Shown here: positions 1 through 6,553 of the stretch, one piece after another | Position numbering within the stretch: position 1 is the first letter of the stretch | Layout: each line of letters starts with the position of its first letter | Assembly: GCA_002717305.1 (NCBI GenBank) | Contig: PBDH01000011.1 | Location: forward strand, 1-7,446 | DNA: 7,446 bases | Direction of reading: 5' to 3' | DNA from: Gammaproteobacteria bacterium | GTDB taxonomy: Bacteria; Pseudomonadota; Gammaproteobacteria; Pseudomonadales; Litorivicinaceae | The notes under the pieces: model-generated | What the model saw: the letters and a program-made list of their open reading frames with translations, nothing else | Told to the model about the DNA's origin: nothing | Databases searched by the model: none | Position numbers and translations under genes: made by a program

Positions 1-1556
1 GTGTTAGGAACCTTATCGGTCCTAGTAGCCGTGACCTGTATTGTTTCCTGGTCTATGCCCAAATGATCTGCGACAACTTGTCTGATTTTTGTATGCAGCC
101 CCTGACCCATTTCAGTTCCACCATGATTCAGGGAGACCGAACCATCTTTGTAGACGTTGAGTAATGCGCCGGCTTGATTCAAAAAGCTAGCAGTGAACGA
201 GATACCGAACTTTACGGGTGTGAGGGCGATCCCTCTCTTGATACGTTTTGATTGACCGTTCGTGAGATTAATTTCTTCCCTACGAATACGGTAGTCCGAT
301 GCCTCCGCAAGATTCCTAATTATTTTTGGAAGAATACCCTCATCAATGGACATACCGTAAGGTGTCTCTAAACCAGACGTCCCGTATAGGTTGAGCAACC
401 GAATATCAAGTGGATCCCTGCCCGTAACCCTAGCGATTACGTCTATACAACGCTCGATACCGATCATTCCCTGTGGACCGCCGAAACCTCTAAACGCAGT
501 ATTCGACACAGTATTGGTCTTAAATCGGTTCGAGACAATCTTGACAGACGGAATAAAGTACGCATTTTCAGCATGAAATAGGGCCCGATCGTTTACAGAT
601 CGACTAAGATCGGAACTCCAACCACACCGAGAGTTCAGCTCAATGGCTGCGGCCTTAATAAGGCCCTCGGCATCGTGCCCGACCCTATAGTTCACCAAGA
701 AATCGTGCCTCTTTCCTGTCACACGCATGTCGTCATCTCGGTCCAGCCGGACCTTGACGGGTCTACCTGTCACGTGAGCGCCTAATGCGGCTAACATTGC
801 GTAGTGCGCGGCCTGGCTCTCTTTCCCACCAAATGCCCCACCCATCCGCCGGATCTCGACGGTCACATTCGCTGCACCGACGCCAAGTAGGTTGGCAATC
901 AGATCCTGAACCTCTGTCGGGTGTTGGGTTGAACTTACCACGTGGATACCGTCCGATGAGGGCATCGCCAGAGCTACTTGGCCCTCCAGATAGACATGAT
1001 CCTGCCCACCGACCGACATGCCACACTCGGTGATATGGTCGCAGTGAAGGAACGATGATTCAGAAAAATGATTGTTTAGAATCAGTGGTTCGTGGAGGAC
1101 CTGCCCTGCCCCTACCGCCTCGGCGATGGTCGAAACTGTCGGCTCCAACGGCCGTCCACTGACCTGATACTCTCGTGCAATCCGACGCGCCTCGTCTCTA
1201 TCCGAACACAGAACGATCCCCACCGGCTGGTGCGGGTAACTTGTCTCATTGGAGGGCAGAAGCGGTTCATCATGTACAACAGGCCCTGCATTATTCTCAC
1301 CAGGAATATCTGCGGCGCTCAGAAACCGGTGATGGCCCAAGCATAGGCCCTCGAGTTGCATTGAATCGGGCGCGTTGATGCTTAAATCCCGACTAGATGT
1401 TGCCGGGCCCAGAACTAGAGCACCGTGCAGACAACCACTTGGCTCTGGTATGTCGTCGCAGTACACCGCCTCGCCGGTTAAGTGCTCTAGGTTACTGTCG
1501 TGAGATTCTGGCGCCCCAATTACAGAGGTGCCCCATGGCTTCGTCAGATCATTCAC
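1..1556 (-). CDS. xdhB: Xanthine dehydrogenase, molybdenum-binding subunit (3' end outside window)
   Basis: Catalytic subunit that binds molybdopterin and hydroxylates hypoxanthine and xanthine to urate, passing electrons to XdhA. The reading frame is open from 1556 to the left edge, giving 518 residues; family members have roughly 780, so about a third is missing. Visible motifs, with bovine XDH equivalents: STQHPT (Q211, Gln767), MGGAFGGKE (F242 and E246, Phe798 and catalytic Glu802), DRALFH (R324, Arg880), NTAFRGFGGPQG (R356 and F358, Arg912 and Phe914), GISFT (F454 and T455, Phe1009 and Thr1010), GGTEMGQGLHTK (Q485, Gln1040). The second catalytic glutamate (Glu1261) would lie outside. The start chosen is GTG at 1556, with GGGGA 8 nt upstream; it overlaps the xdhA stop by 8 bp, which suggests translational coupling. 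An in-frame ATG at 1571 would add five residues but has no ribosome site. No frameshift or internal stop was found on full translation. Confidence 0.96.
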   Translation of the reverse strand, partial: MNDLTKPWGTSVIGAPESHDSNLEHLTGEAVYCDDIPEPSGCLHGALVLGPATSSRDLSINAPDSMQLEGLCLGHHRFLSAADIPGENNAGPVVHDEPLLPSNETSYPHQPVGIVLCSDRDEARRIAREYQVSGRPLEPTVSTIAEAVGAGQVLHEPLILNNHFSESSFLHCDHITECGMSVGGQDHVYLEGQVALAMPSSDGIHVVSSTQHPTEVQDLIANLLGVGAANVTVEIRRMGGAFGGKESQAAHYAMLAALGAHVTGRPVKVRLDRDDDMRVTGKRHDFLVNYRVGHDAEGLIKAAAIELNSRCGWSSDLSRSVNDRALFHAENAYFIPSVKIVSNRFKTNTVSNTAFRGFGGPQGMIGIERCIDVIARVTGRDPLDIRLLNLYGTSGLETPYGMSIDEGILPKIIRNLAEASDYRIRREEINLTNGQSKRIKRGIALTPVKFGISFTASFLNQAGALLNVYKDGSVSLNHGGTEMGQGLHTKIRQVVADHLGIDQETIQVTATRTDKVPN

Positions 1557-2937
1557 GAGAAGTATCCCCATCCAAAAAGTCACGCACTAAATTTTTCGAT
1601 ACAGCGAGTCGATACCAGGCCTCTGCTCTGTGATCTGACAGCGGAGTGAAGTCAGAGGTTAGATCATCGGGATTGAGAGACTCCATTGTTTTCTCGGCGA
1701 GTTTTGGTGTGCCCGCCATTCCTCCAAAAGCGAATCGATAACTAGGCTTATCACCAGAAATCTCAGCCATCGCTGCTAGAACGATGCTAATGTCCTGATC
1801 GTATCTCTTGCTGATTTTTTCAACCGCAAGACGCCTGATGTGTGTTCGTCTGGGAATTAGAATGGAGACCAACACCTCGTCACGAAGAAGGTCTTGCTTT
1901 CCATACTCAATGAAAAAATTTTCTATCGGGATAACTCGACGGCCGCGGCACGAATGTATCGTCAATGAGGCGCCAAGAGCAATCAGAACTGGGGCCGAGT
2001 CACCTATCGGCGAACCGTTGGCGATATTGCCACCGAGCGTTCCGCTGCAGCGAACCTGCGGCCCCCCAAATCTTTGAAACCATTCCTGAAGCTCGGGATA
2101 TTCGGATACCAGACTATTTTCTAAATCTTCGATCGTTACCGCGGCACCGATTTCTATAATGTCGGACCGTATTTCTCTCAAAAGAAGCTGCTCACAAAAT
2201 TTTGTGAGGATGACGTGGGACGGCCTATCTAAGCGCTTTGTTATCCACAGCCCAAAATCGGTGGCCCCAGAAACAAGTGTAGCGGATGAAAAATTTTTTC
2301 TAAGATCCAGCAGATTTTCGAGCGTTTTTGGTGCGTCAATCCTCGAGTTGTGGTTGATAATGGAAAATCCGCCTCGAGACAATTGTCTTAGGACCGCCGT
2401 AGCCCCCTCGATCTCATCGACAAAGGCTCTATCGAGAGGCTGGCTTTGTGCAATTCGAGTTGCCTCAATCAGACCACCATAACCAGTACATCGACATAGG
2501 TTCCCAGCCAACGCCTGTTCTGGTGTTTGGTCTTTTTTTGTGATCTGAGCGTAAACCATCGCCATCACAAAACCAGGCGTACAAAATCCACACTGTGACG
2601 CGTTAAGAGGCAGCATTCCGCTTTGGGCTGAACATAATGACCCTGACCTGCTGAGAGTCTCTACAGAGATCAGCCACGCCCCATCGAGATATGCGAGCGG
2701 ATAAATACATGTATTAATTACGCTGAACTGAAGATTACCGGACTCGGAAATAGAGCCGACCAGGCAAGTACAGGCACCGCAGTCACCCTCATTACAGCCC
2801 TCTTTAGTGCCGGTGCGCATTGCTTCAGATCGGAGCCAAGGCATGACCATATCCGTCGCGCGTACATCGTCCAGTATTCTTACCTGGCCATCGAAGTAGA
2901 ATCTGATATCACTGCGTAGGTCTTCTTCTGTCACCAT
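1549..2937 (-). CDS. xdhA: Xanthine dehydrogenase, iron-sulfur/FAD subunit
   Basis: Electron-transfer subunit of the cytoplasmic XdhAB enzyme: it takes electrons from the XdhB molybdenum centre through two [2Fe-2S] clusters to FAD and then NAD+. With the ATG at 2937 the protein has 462 residues, the usual size for separate XdhA. Domains in order: plant-type ferredoxin domain with C48, C53, C56 and C77 (KEGCNEGDCGACT); second [2Fe-2S] domain with C116, C119, C148 and C150 (SQCGFCTPGF, NLCRCTGYGG); FAD-binding domain from about 200 (LVSGATDFGL at 220-229, GTLGGNIANGSPIGDS at 298-313); and the C-terminal flavoprotein domain with KISKRYDQDIS. All eight cluster ligands are present and the C-terminus matches the family's normal end. 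The frame is open back to 3105, but those 56 residues resemble nothing in the family and would overlap the divergent ABC gene. ATG 2937 has GGAAA 6 nt upstream. First gene of the xdhA-xdhB operon; xdhC, the usual cofactor-loading partner, may follow outside the window. Confidence 0.96.
   Translation of the reverse strand: MVTEEDLRSDIRFYFDGQVRILDDVRATDMVMPWLRSEAMRTGTKEGCNEGDCGACTCLVGSISESGNLQFSVINTCIYPLAYLDGAWLISVETLSRSGSLCSAQSGMLPLNASQCGFCTPGFVMAMVYAQITKKDQTPEQALAGNLCRCTGYGGLIEATRIAQSQPLDRAFVDEIEGATAVLRQLSRGGFSIINHNSRIDAPKTLENLLDLRKNFSSATLVSGATDFGLWITKRLDRPSHVILTKFCEQLLLREIRSDIIEIGAAVTIEDLENSLVSEYPELQEWFQRFGGPQVRCSGTLGGNIANGSPIGDSAPVLIALGASLTIHSCRGRRVIPIENFFIEYGKQDLLRDEVLVSILIPRRTHIRRLAVEKISKRYDQDISIVLAAMAEISGDKPSYRFAFGGMAGTPKLAEKTMESLNPDDLTSDFTPLSDHRAEAWYRLAVSKNLVRDFLDGDTSRE
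1565..1569 (-). promoter_or_regulatory. Ribosome binding site for the xdhB GTG start
   Basis: GGGGA on the minus strand, inside the last codons of xdhA, ends 8 nt before the GTG at 1556. The in-frame ATG at 1571 overlaps this site and has no site of its own, so GTG is preferred. Confidence 0.5.
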
Positions 2938-3048
2938 AAACCATTTCCGTGCACCTAATGACGCCATCAATCTAACGCGACAAATATCACCAAGGTCGTT
3001 TAATCTAAGAGTACCCGTTTTCGACCACCCGAGCATCTTCAAAATACT
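2938..3048. promoter_or_regulatory. Divergent intergenic region, xdhA versus ABC importer operon
   Basis: These 111 bp must hold the start signals for both the xdhAB operon (minus) and the ATPase-permease operon (plus). What is visible: a 7-bp direct repeat AATCTAA at 2969-2975 and 3002-3008, 33 bp apart start to start, so on roughly the same face of the helix; inverted arms GGTCG (about 2993-2997) and CGACC (about 3022-3026); and the palindrome GTGCAC at 2949-2954. A weak plus-strand candidate promoter is GCGACA (2977-2982) with TAATCT (3001-3006), 18 bp apart; it matches consensus at only 4 of 6 and 3 of 6 positions. I could not pick a convincing minus-strand promoter. A shared repressor or activator is an inference from the geometry alone. 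Confidence 0.5.
2944..2948 (-). promoter_or_regulatory. Ribosome binding site deciding the xdhA start
   Basis: Read on the minus strand, GGAAA stands 6 nt before the ATG at 2937. The other upstream in-frame start that I checked, the ATG at 2967, has no purine-rich site, which supports the 462-residue protein. Confidence 0.5.
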
Positions 3049-3744
3049 GTGACAAAAGCAATCAAAGAAGTCCAAGTAAACGAAACAGTACTGTCCATAG
3101 ACCAACTCACTCTTGGATTCCCCGGACAGGATCCGCTCACAACGATTTCATGGGCTATACATCGTGGGCAACAGATCGCTCTCCTCGGAAAATCTGGGTC
3201 CGGAAAATCAACTCTTTTGAATACAATTATCCAAGGGTCGTTATCAATTCAGTGTCAGACTCAGCGAGTAGCTTATCTATCCCAACAGCCAGCACTGCTT
3301 CCTTGGGTCAGCGTTCTCGACAACGTACTTCTAGGGTTTACGTTACGAGGAGAGACGATCGTCTCAAAACATTTGGAGCTCGCCCATCAACTACTGGAAG
3401 ATGTAGAACTTTGCGGTTTTCAGTACCACAAGACGAGTCATCTCAGTGGTGGCGAGAGGTCCCGAGTCGCGCTCGCACGGGCACTACTCGAGGACGCTGA
3501 TCTTCTATTACTAGACGAGCCCTTTGCAGCTCTCGATAGATCGACCAAGATTCAAATGACAAAGCTGTGTAAAAAATTGTTCGCAAACAAAACAGTGATC
3601 ATGGTTACACACGACCCCAGAGACGCACTAGGCTGGTTGGATATTGCTGTGGTTCTCACATCGCGTGGGCTCAGAGGACCATTCGATCTCGCTGACTTCC
3701 AAAACGATCACGCTCTGATTCAGGCCCTGGATGGTGACTTATGA
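3049..3744 (+). CDS. ABC importer ATPase, TauB/SsuB/ThiZ-like
   Basis: Nucleotide-binding subunit (231 residues) that would sit on the cytoplasmic face of the permease encoded next and power import by ATP hydrolysis. Motifs: Walker A GKSGSGKST at 47-55, Q-loop Q79 followed by LLPW (the W is typical of the nitrate/taurine/thiamine-precursor group), signature LSGGE at 132-136, Walker B LLLLDEP with catalytic E157, D-loop ALD at 161-163, and switch H188 in VTHD. All are intact, so it should be active. The start is GTG at 3049. It is the only usual start codon after the in-frame stop at 3001, but no clear Shine-Dalgarno precedes it. A later non-ATG start such as CTG at 3091 would still keep all motifs. 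It overlaps the permease gene by 4 bp (ATGA). Substrate unknown; context of xanthine dehydrogenase suggests a purine or related heterocycle, while homology hints at a thiamine-pyrimidine-type system. Confidence 0.93.
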   Translation: MTKAIKEVQVNETVLSIDQLTLGFPGQDPLTTISWAIHRGQQIALLGKSGSGKSTLLNTIIQGSLSIQCQTQRVAYLSQQPALLPWVSVLDNVLLGFTLRGETIVSKHLELAHQLLEDVELCGFQYHKTSHLSGGERSRVALARALLEDADLLLLDEPFAALDRSTKIQMTKLCKKLFANKTVIMVTHDPRDALGWLDIAVVLTSRGLRGPFDLADFQNDHALIQALDGDL

Positions 3745-4487
3745 ACCGGATCCTTGGCTACTTTTTGCCCGTGACGCTATTAATCGCGGTCTGGTGGTCA
3801 ATCGTTGTTCTGTTCGATATCCCGCACTTTATACTCCCCGCACCTGATCGGGTCGCCACTGTCTTATTCGATAGGTTCACCTTGATCAGTGTTCACGCGG
3901 CCACTACTGCGCTGGAAATTATCTGTGGTCTATTTTTAGGTTCCATAATGGGATTCACCGTCGCATGTCTGATCGGAGATTCCAAACGACTTCAATCAAT
4001 CACTATGCCGACGTTAATCATCAGTCAAGCCCTGCCGGTATTCGCGATCGCGCCAATTCTTATGCTATGGCTCGGTTATGGATTCGCATCCAAACTCGCT
4101 ATGACTACCTTAATCGTCTTTTTTCCAGTGACAGCTAGCACCCTATCCGGATTCAGAGCTCTACCGGCAAGTTGGGACGTTACTTTTCAAACGCTTCGGC
4201 CCCGCAGAGTAAAGTTATTTTTCTATGTGCGACTTCCGCTTGCAATTCCCTATACCCTATCTGGTGTTCGGGTAGCTGCATCGGTCGCGCCCATAGGCGC
4301 CATAGTGGGGGAGTGGGTTGGGTCATCGAGCGGGCTGGGTTATCTGATGTTGCACGCCAACGCTCGGGGTCAGACCGATCTCATGTTCGCTGCTCTGGTA
4401 GTATTATGTTCCGAAGCTTTGATGATCTGGAGTGTGACGAACCGGATAACTCTCCGGTTCGATAAAAAGTATACAGCCAATGTGTAA
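3741..4487 (+). CDS. ABC importer permease, TauC/SsuC/ThiX-like
   Basis: Inner-membrane channel subunit (248 residues) of the BPD_transp_1 superfamily, partner of the ATPase just upstream. Hydrophobic segments lie near residues 6-25, 58-78, 96-116, 119-138, 168-190 and 213-231, giving about six membrane spans. Family marks are SQALPVFAIAPILMLWLGYG (95-114), VRLPLAIPYTLSGVRVA (163-179) and GEWVGSSSGLGYLML (190-204). The last resembles permeases annotated for hydroxymethylpyrimidine or riboflavin/thiamine precursors (ThiX class) more than taurine or sulfonate ones. The coupling (EAA-like) loop reads TLRPRR at 151-156, where relatives usually have TLGAS: the conserved glycine is R153. The start ATG at 3741 overlaps the ATPase stop, with GGTGA 3 nt upstream. 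No binding-protein gene follows: the next gene is convergent. Substrate uncertain. Confidence 0.92.
   Translation: MNRILGYFLPVTLLIAVWWSIVVLFDIPHFILPAPDRVATVLFDRFTLISVHAATTALEIICGLFLGSIMGFTVACLIGDSKRLQSITMPTLIISQALPVFAIAPILMLWLGYGFASKLAMTTLIVFFPVTASTLSGFRALPASWDVTFQTLRPRRVKLFFYVRLPLAIPYTLSGVRVAASVAPIGAIVGEWVGSSSGLGYLMLHANARGQTDLMFAALVVLCSEALMIWSVTNRITLRFDKKYTANV
4438..4461. other. Perfect 9-bp stem-loop at the end of the permease gene
   Basis: CGAACCGGA (4438-4446) pairs without mismatch with TCCGGTTCG (4453-4461) around the 6-nt loop TAACTC. It lies in the last codons of the permease, 26 bp before its stop, where two operons converge. Neither strand has a T-run after the stem (plus: ATAAAAAG; minus: TCACACTCC), so it is not a standard intrinsic terminator. 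It could still stabilise the 3' end of either mRNA or slow converging polymerases; that is inference. Confidence 0.4.
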
Positions 4488-4507
4488 TCTGAGCTGTATT
4501 ACTCCAT
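4488..4507. other. 20-bp convergent gap between two importer operons
   Basis: Only 20 bp separate the TAA of the plus-strand permease (4485-4487) from the TAA of the minus-strand BMP protein (4508-4510). No hairpin with a T-run is present in the gap or just beyond it on either strand, so each transcript probably reads into the other gene's 3' end unless a Rho-dependent stop or the stem-loop at 4438-4461 acts. Confidence 0.55.
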
Positions 4508-5611
4508 TTATGGTAGCGAGCCCTCAATGCCTTCCACATAAAAGTTCATTCCAAGCAAGGTACCATCGTCCGCGGTCTCACCGGCCTTTAGCCATGGCGA
4601 ACCGTCCTGCTTATTGACCGGCCCTGTGAATGCGTGCAGTCGGCCCTCGGTGATCGCCTTTCTAGCTTCCTCAGCCATGACTTTGACGTCATCTGGAACA
4701 GCCTTACCATATGGAGCCAAAGCAACCATTCCAGTGTCAAAGCCTCCCCAAGTGTCTGTGGACGACCAAGTTCCATTCATCAAATCACCCACTCTTCTCA
4801 CGTAATAGGGGGCCCAATCATCAATAATGGCCGTCAATTGCGCATTTGGTCCATAAGCTGCCTGATCTGACGCCTGGCCAAACGCATAGATGCCTCGTTC
4901 TTCAGCGATCTTCATCGGAGCAGCGGAGTCAGTGTGCTGCATTAAAATATCAGCGCCTTGGTCAATCAGTGCCTTCGCCGCGTCGGCCTCCTTACCTGGA
5001 TCAAACCAAGTGGAGACCCAAATCACTTTAAACTTAACTTCAGGATTAACATTCTTGGCTGCCAAGTATGCCGCATTAATCCCGCGCACAACCTCCGGGA
5101 TAGGAAACGATGCAATATAACCGATCGTATTCGACTTAGTCATTTTTCCTGCGATCAGGCCAAGTACGTGACGACCCTCATAAAAGCGCGAAGAATACGT
5201 TGCAACATTATCAGCACGCTTATACCCGGTCGCATGCTCGAACCTCACATCCGGAAACTGCTGCGCCACTTTTATGGTTGGATTCATGTATCCAAATGAA
5301 GTTGTAAATACCGCATTTGCCCCATCTGATGCCATTTGAGCGATTACACGCTCAGCGTCGGGGCCCTCAGACACACTCTCAACGAAGACCGTTTCAACCT
5401 TACCACCGTACTCAGCCTCAACTGCAAGACGACCTCGGTCGTGCTCATATGTCCAACCTGCATCGGCAACAGGTCCTACATATACAAAGCCAATTTTAAC
5501 CTTGCCCGAGACTGCCGCCGTCTTTTTCGTTTCACTAGGTTCAAAAGACACTACGGCCGCAATCACAGCCACAAGTACCAATAGACCAATTACCAGATTT
5601 GATTTCTTCAT
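4508..5611 (-). CDS. BMP-family periplasmic substrate-binding protein (nucleoside/purine class)
   Basis: Binding protein of the basic membrane protein/PnrA family, which captures nucleosides or nucleobases for the permease pair encoded upstream. With ATG 5611 it has 367 residues. The N-terminus MKKSN plus hydrophobic residues 6-21 is a signal peptide or anchor. There is no lipobox, and in fact no cysteine anywhere, unlike the lipoprotein members; the signal-peptidase site is not obvious (candidates near 19-22 or 33). The mature domain begins near 37 with KVKIGFVYVGPVADAGWTYE; the GWTYEHDRGR segment (52-61) is typical of proteobacterial members. Further family blocks are FTTSFGYMNP, SRFYEGRHVLGLIAGKM, GYIASFPIPEVVRGINA, STWFDPGKEADAAKALIDQG, QHTDSAAPM and YGPNAQLTAIIDDWAPYYV. 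A GTG at 5623 is in frame, but the GAGGAA before it is only 2 nt away; ATG 5611 has GGTGGA 7 nt upstream. Last gene of its operon, 18 bp after permease 2. Exact ligand unknown; the xdh neighbourhood favours a purine. Confidence 0.94.
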   Translation of the reverse strand: MKKSNLVIGLLVLVAVIAAVVSFEPSETKKTAAVSGKVKIGFVYVGPVADAGWTYEHDRGRLAVEAEYGGKVETVFVESVSEGPDAERVIAQMASDGANAVFTTSFGYMNPTIKVAQQFPDVRFEHATGYKRADNVATYSSRFYEGRHVLGLIAGKMTKSNTIGYIASFPIPEVVRGINAAYLAAKNVNPEVKFKVIWVSTWFDPGKEADAAKALIDQGADILMQHTDSAAPMKIAEERGIYAFGQASDQAAYGPNAQLTAIIDDWAPYYVRRVGDLMNGTWSSTDTWGGFDTGMVALAPYGKAVPDDVKVMAEEARKAITEGRLHAFTGPVNKQDGSPWLKAGETADDGTLLGMNFYVEGIEGSLP

Positions 5612-5618
5612 GGGTAGT

Positions 5619-5624
5619 TCCACC
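5619..5624 (-). promoter_or_regulatory. Ribosome binding site deciding the BMP-protein start
   Basis: GGTGGA on the minus strand stands 7 nt before ATG 5611 in the short gap after the permease 2 stop. It overlaps the alternative GTG at 5623, which argues that the GTG is part of this site rather than a start codon. Confidence 0.5.
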
Positions 5625-5629
5625 GTTCC

Positions 5630-6553
5630 TCATTTACTCTCTCTAAAAGTGACTCCCAAAGATCCAGGAGCCTTGTGCGAAAAATTTCCTCGTCCAGCGA
5701 TAATTACTAGGGCCCCAATAGTGACGATATATGGCAACATTGACAACCACTGAGAGGCCACGGAAACACCAAGCGCCTGACCGTGTAACTGGATAATAGA
5801 GACGCTACCAAAAAGATAGGCCCCAACAATCACTCGTAGCGGACGCCAAGAAGCAAACACCACAAGCGCCAGTGCAATCCACCCCCGACCTGCTGTCATA
5901 CCCTCTACAAACAGTGGCGTCTGGACAAGCGTTAGGTACGAACCGCCAATCCCGCCAAGCGCACCACCAGTGATTATGGCTAAAAACCGAATTCTCGTCA
6001 CCGAAAATCCAAGGGCATGGGCTGCGGAGTGGTTCTCACCAACTGCCCGAAGGATCAAACCCGCGCGCGATTTTGTAATAAACCACCACATTAAAATAGC
6101 TAGAGAAATGGACAAATAGACAAGTGGATCGTGAGAGAAGAGCGCATGCCCTACTATTGGTAAATGGCTCAGTCCCGGAATATTCCATGCATCGACTTGG
6201 GGTGCAGCCTGACCAACATATTGGGCACCCGCCAGCGCACTCAAGCCAAGACCAAAAAGCGTCAAGGCAAGCCCAGTGGCAACTGGATTTGCATACAATC
6301 TCAACACGAGGAGAGCAAAAATCGATGCCAGCAAAGCACCCGCTAGAGCCGCCGCCAAGATAGAAATTAACAGTGGAAAGCCCGAGAGAGCTGTCGCAAA
6401 ACCGGCCAAAGCTCCGACGATCATCAGGCCCTCAATACCCAGATTCAAAACACCGGCCCGTTCTTGAATCAATGCACCCAAACCAGCAAATACTAGAGGC
6501 GTAGAGGCGACCAATATCGCGTGCAGGATCGATGACAGTAATCCGTAATCCAT
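5630..6553 (-). CDS. BMP/nucleoside-type ABC importer permease 2 (YufQ-like)
   Basis: Inner-membrane permease (307 residues, normal size) of the BPD_transp_2 group shared with ribose and branched-chain amino acid importers. It forms a heterodimer with the permease encoded just upstream. The diagnostic block ERAGVLNLGIEGLMIVGAL begins at residue 31. The cytoplasmic coupling segment RAVGENHSAAHALGF lies at 169-183, followed by a glycine-rich span (GGALGGIGGSYL). Hydrophobic spans run almost throughout, consistent with eight or more membrane helices. The ATG at 6553 shares one base with the stop of the upstream gene (TAATG), indicating coupled translation. The stop at 5630-5632 is 18 bp before the binding-protein ATG. 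The family moves nucleosides or related purines; the particular substrate cannot be read from the sequence. Confidence 0.93.
   Translation of the reverse strand: MDYGLLSSILHAILVASTPLVFAGLGALIQERAGVLNLGIEGLMIVGALAGFATALSGFPLLISILAAALAGALLASIFALLVLRLYANPVATGLALTLFGLGLSALAGAQYVGQAAPQVDAWNIPGLSHLPIVGHALFSHDPLVYLSISLAILMWWFITKSRAGLILRAVGENHSAAHALGFSVTRIRFLAIITGGALGGIGGSYLTLVQTPLFVEGMTAGRGWIALALVVFASWRPLRVIVGAYLFGSVSIIQLHGQALGVSVASQWLSMLPYIVTIGALVIIAGRGNFSHKAPGSLGVTFRESK

Noticed and set aside
391..1633. Several open frames of 60-90 codons on both strands within the xdhB region
   Set aside because: They lie in other frames of a strongly conserved XdhB coding sequence; no recognisable motif or ribosome site supports them.
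2159..2482. 107-codon open frame on the plus strand
   Set aside because: Antisense to xdhA, low-complexity translation with no domain; a shadow of the real gene.
2938..3048. Purine or TPP riboswitch in the divergent region
   Set aside because: The 111 bp serve two start sites, and I could see neither the conserved core nor the three-way helix arrangement of those riboswitches.
2938..3105. 56-residue N-terminal extension of xdhA in an open frame, starting at 3105
   Set aside because: It has no resemblance to XdhA N-termini, crosses the whole divergent promoter region and overlaps the start of the ABC ATPase gene; ATG 2937 has a ribosome site and gives the family length.
3150..3500. 116-codon plus-strand open frame
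   Set aside because: It is an alternate frame inside the ABC ATPase gene, whose own frame carries all Walker and signature motifs.
4438..4475. Intrinsic terminator at the 4438-4461 stem-loop
   Set aside because: No T-run follows the stem on either strand, so it is listed only as a stem-loop.
5612..5623. GTG start at 5623 for the BMP protein
   Set aside because: Its purine-rich site is only 2 nt away, while ATG 5611 has GGTGGA at 7 nt and begins a typical MKKSN signal sequence.
4614..5753. Run of short plus-strand open frames across the BMP-protein gene
   Set aside because: All antisense to a complete, well-matched binding-protein gene; translations show no domain or signal.
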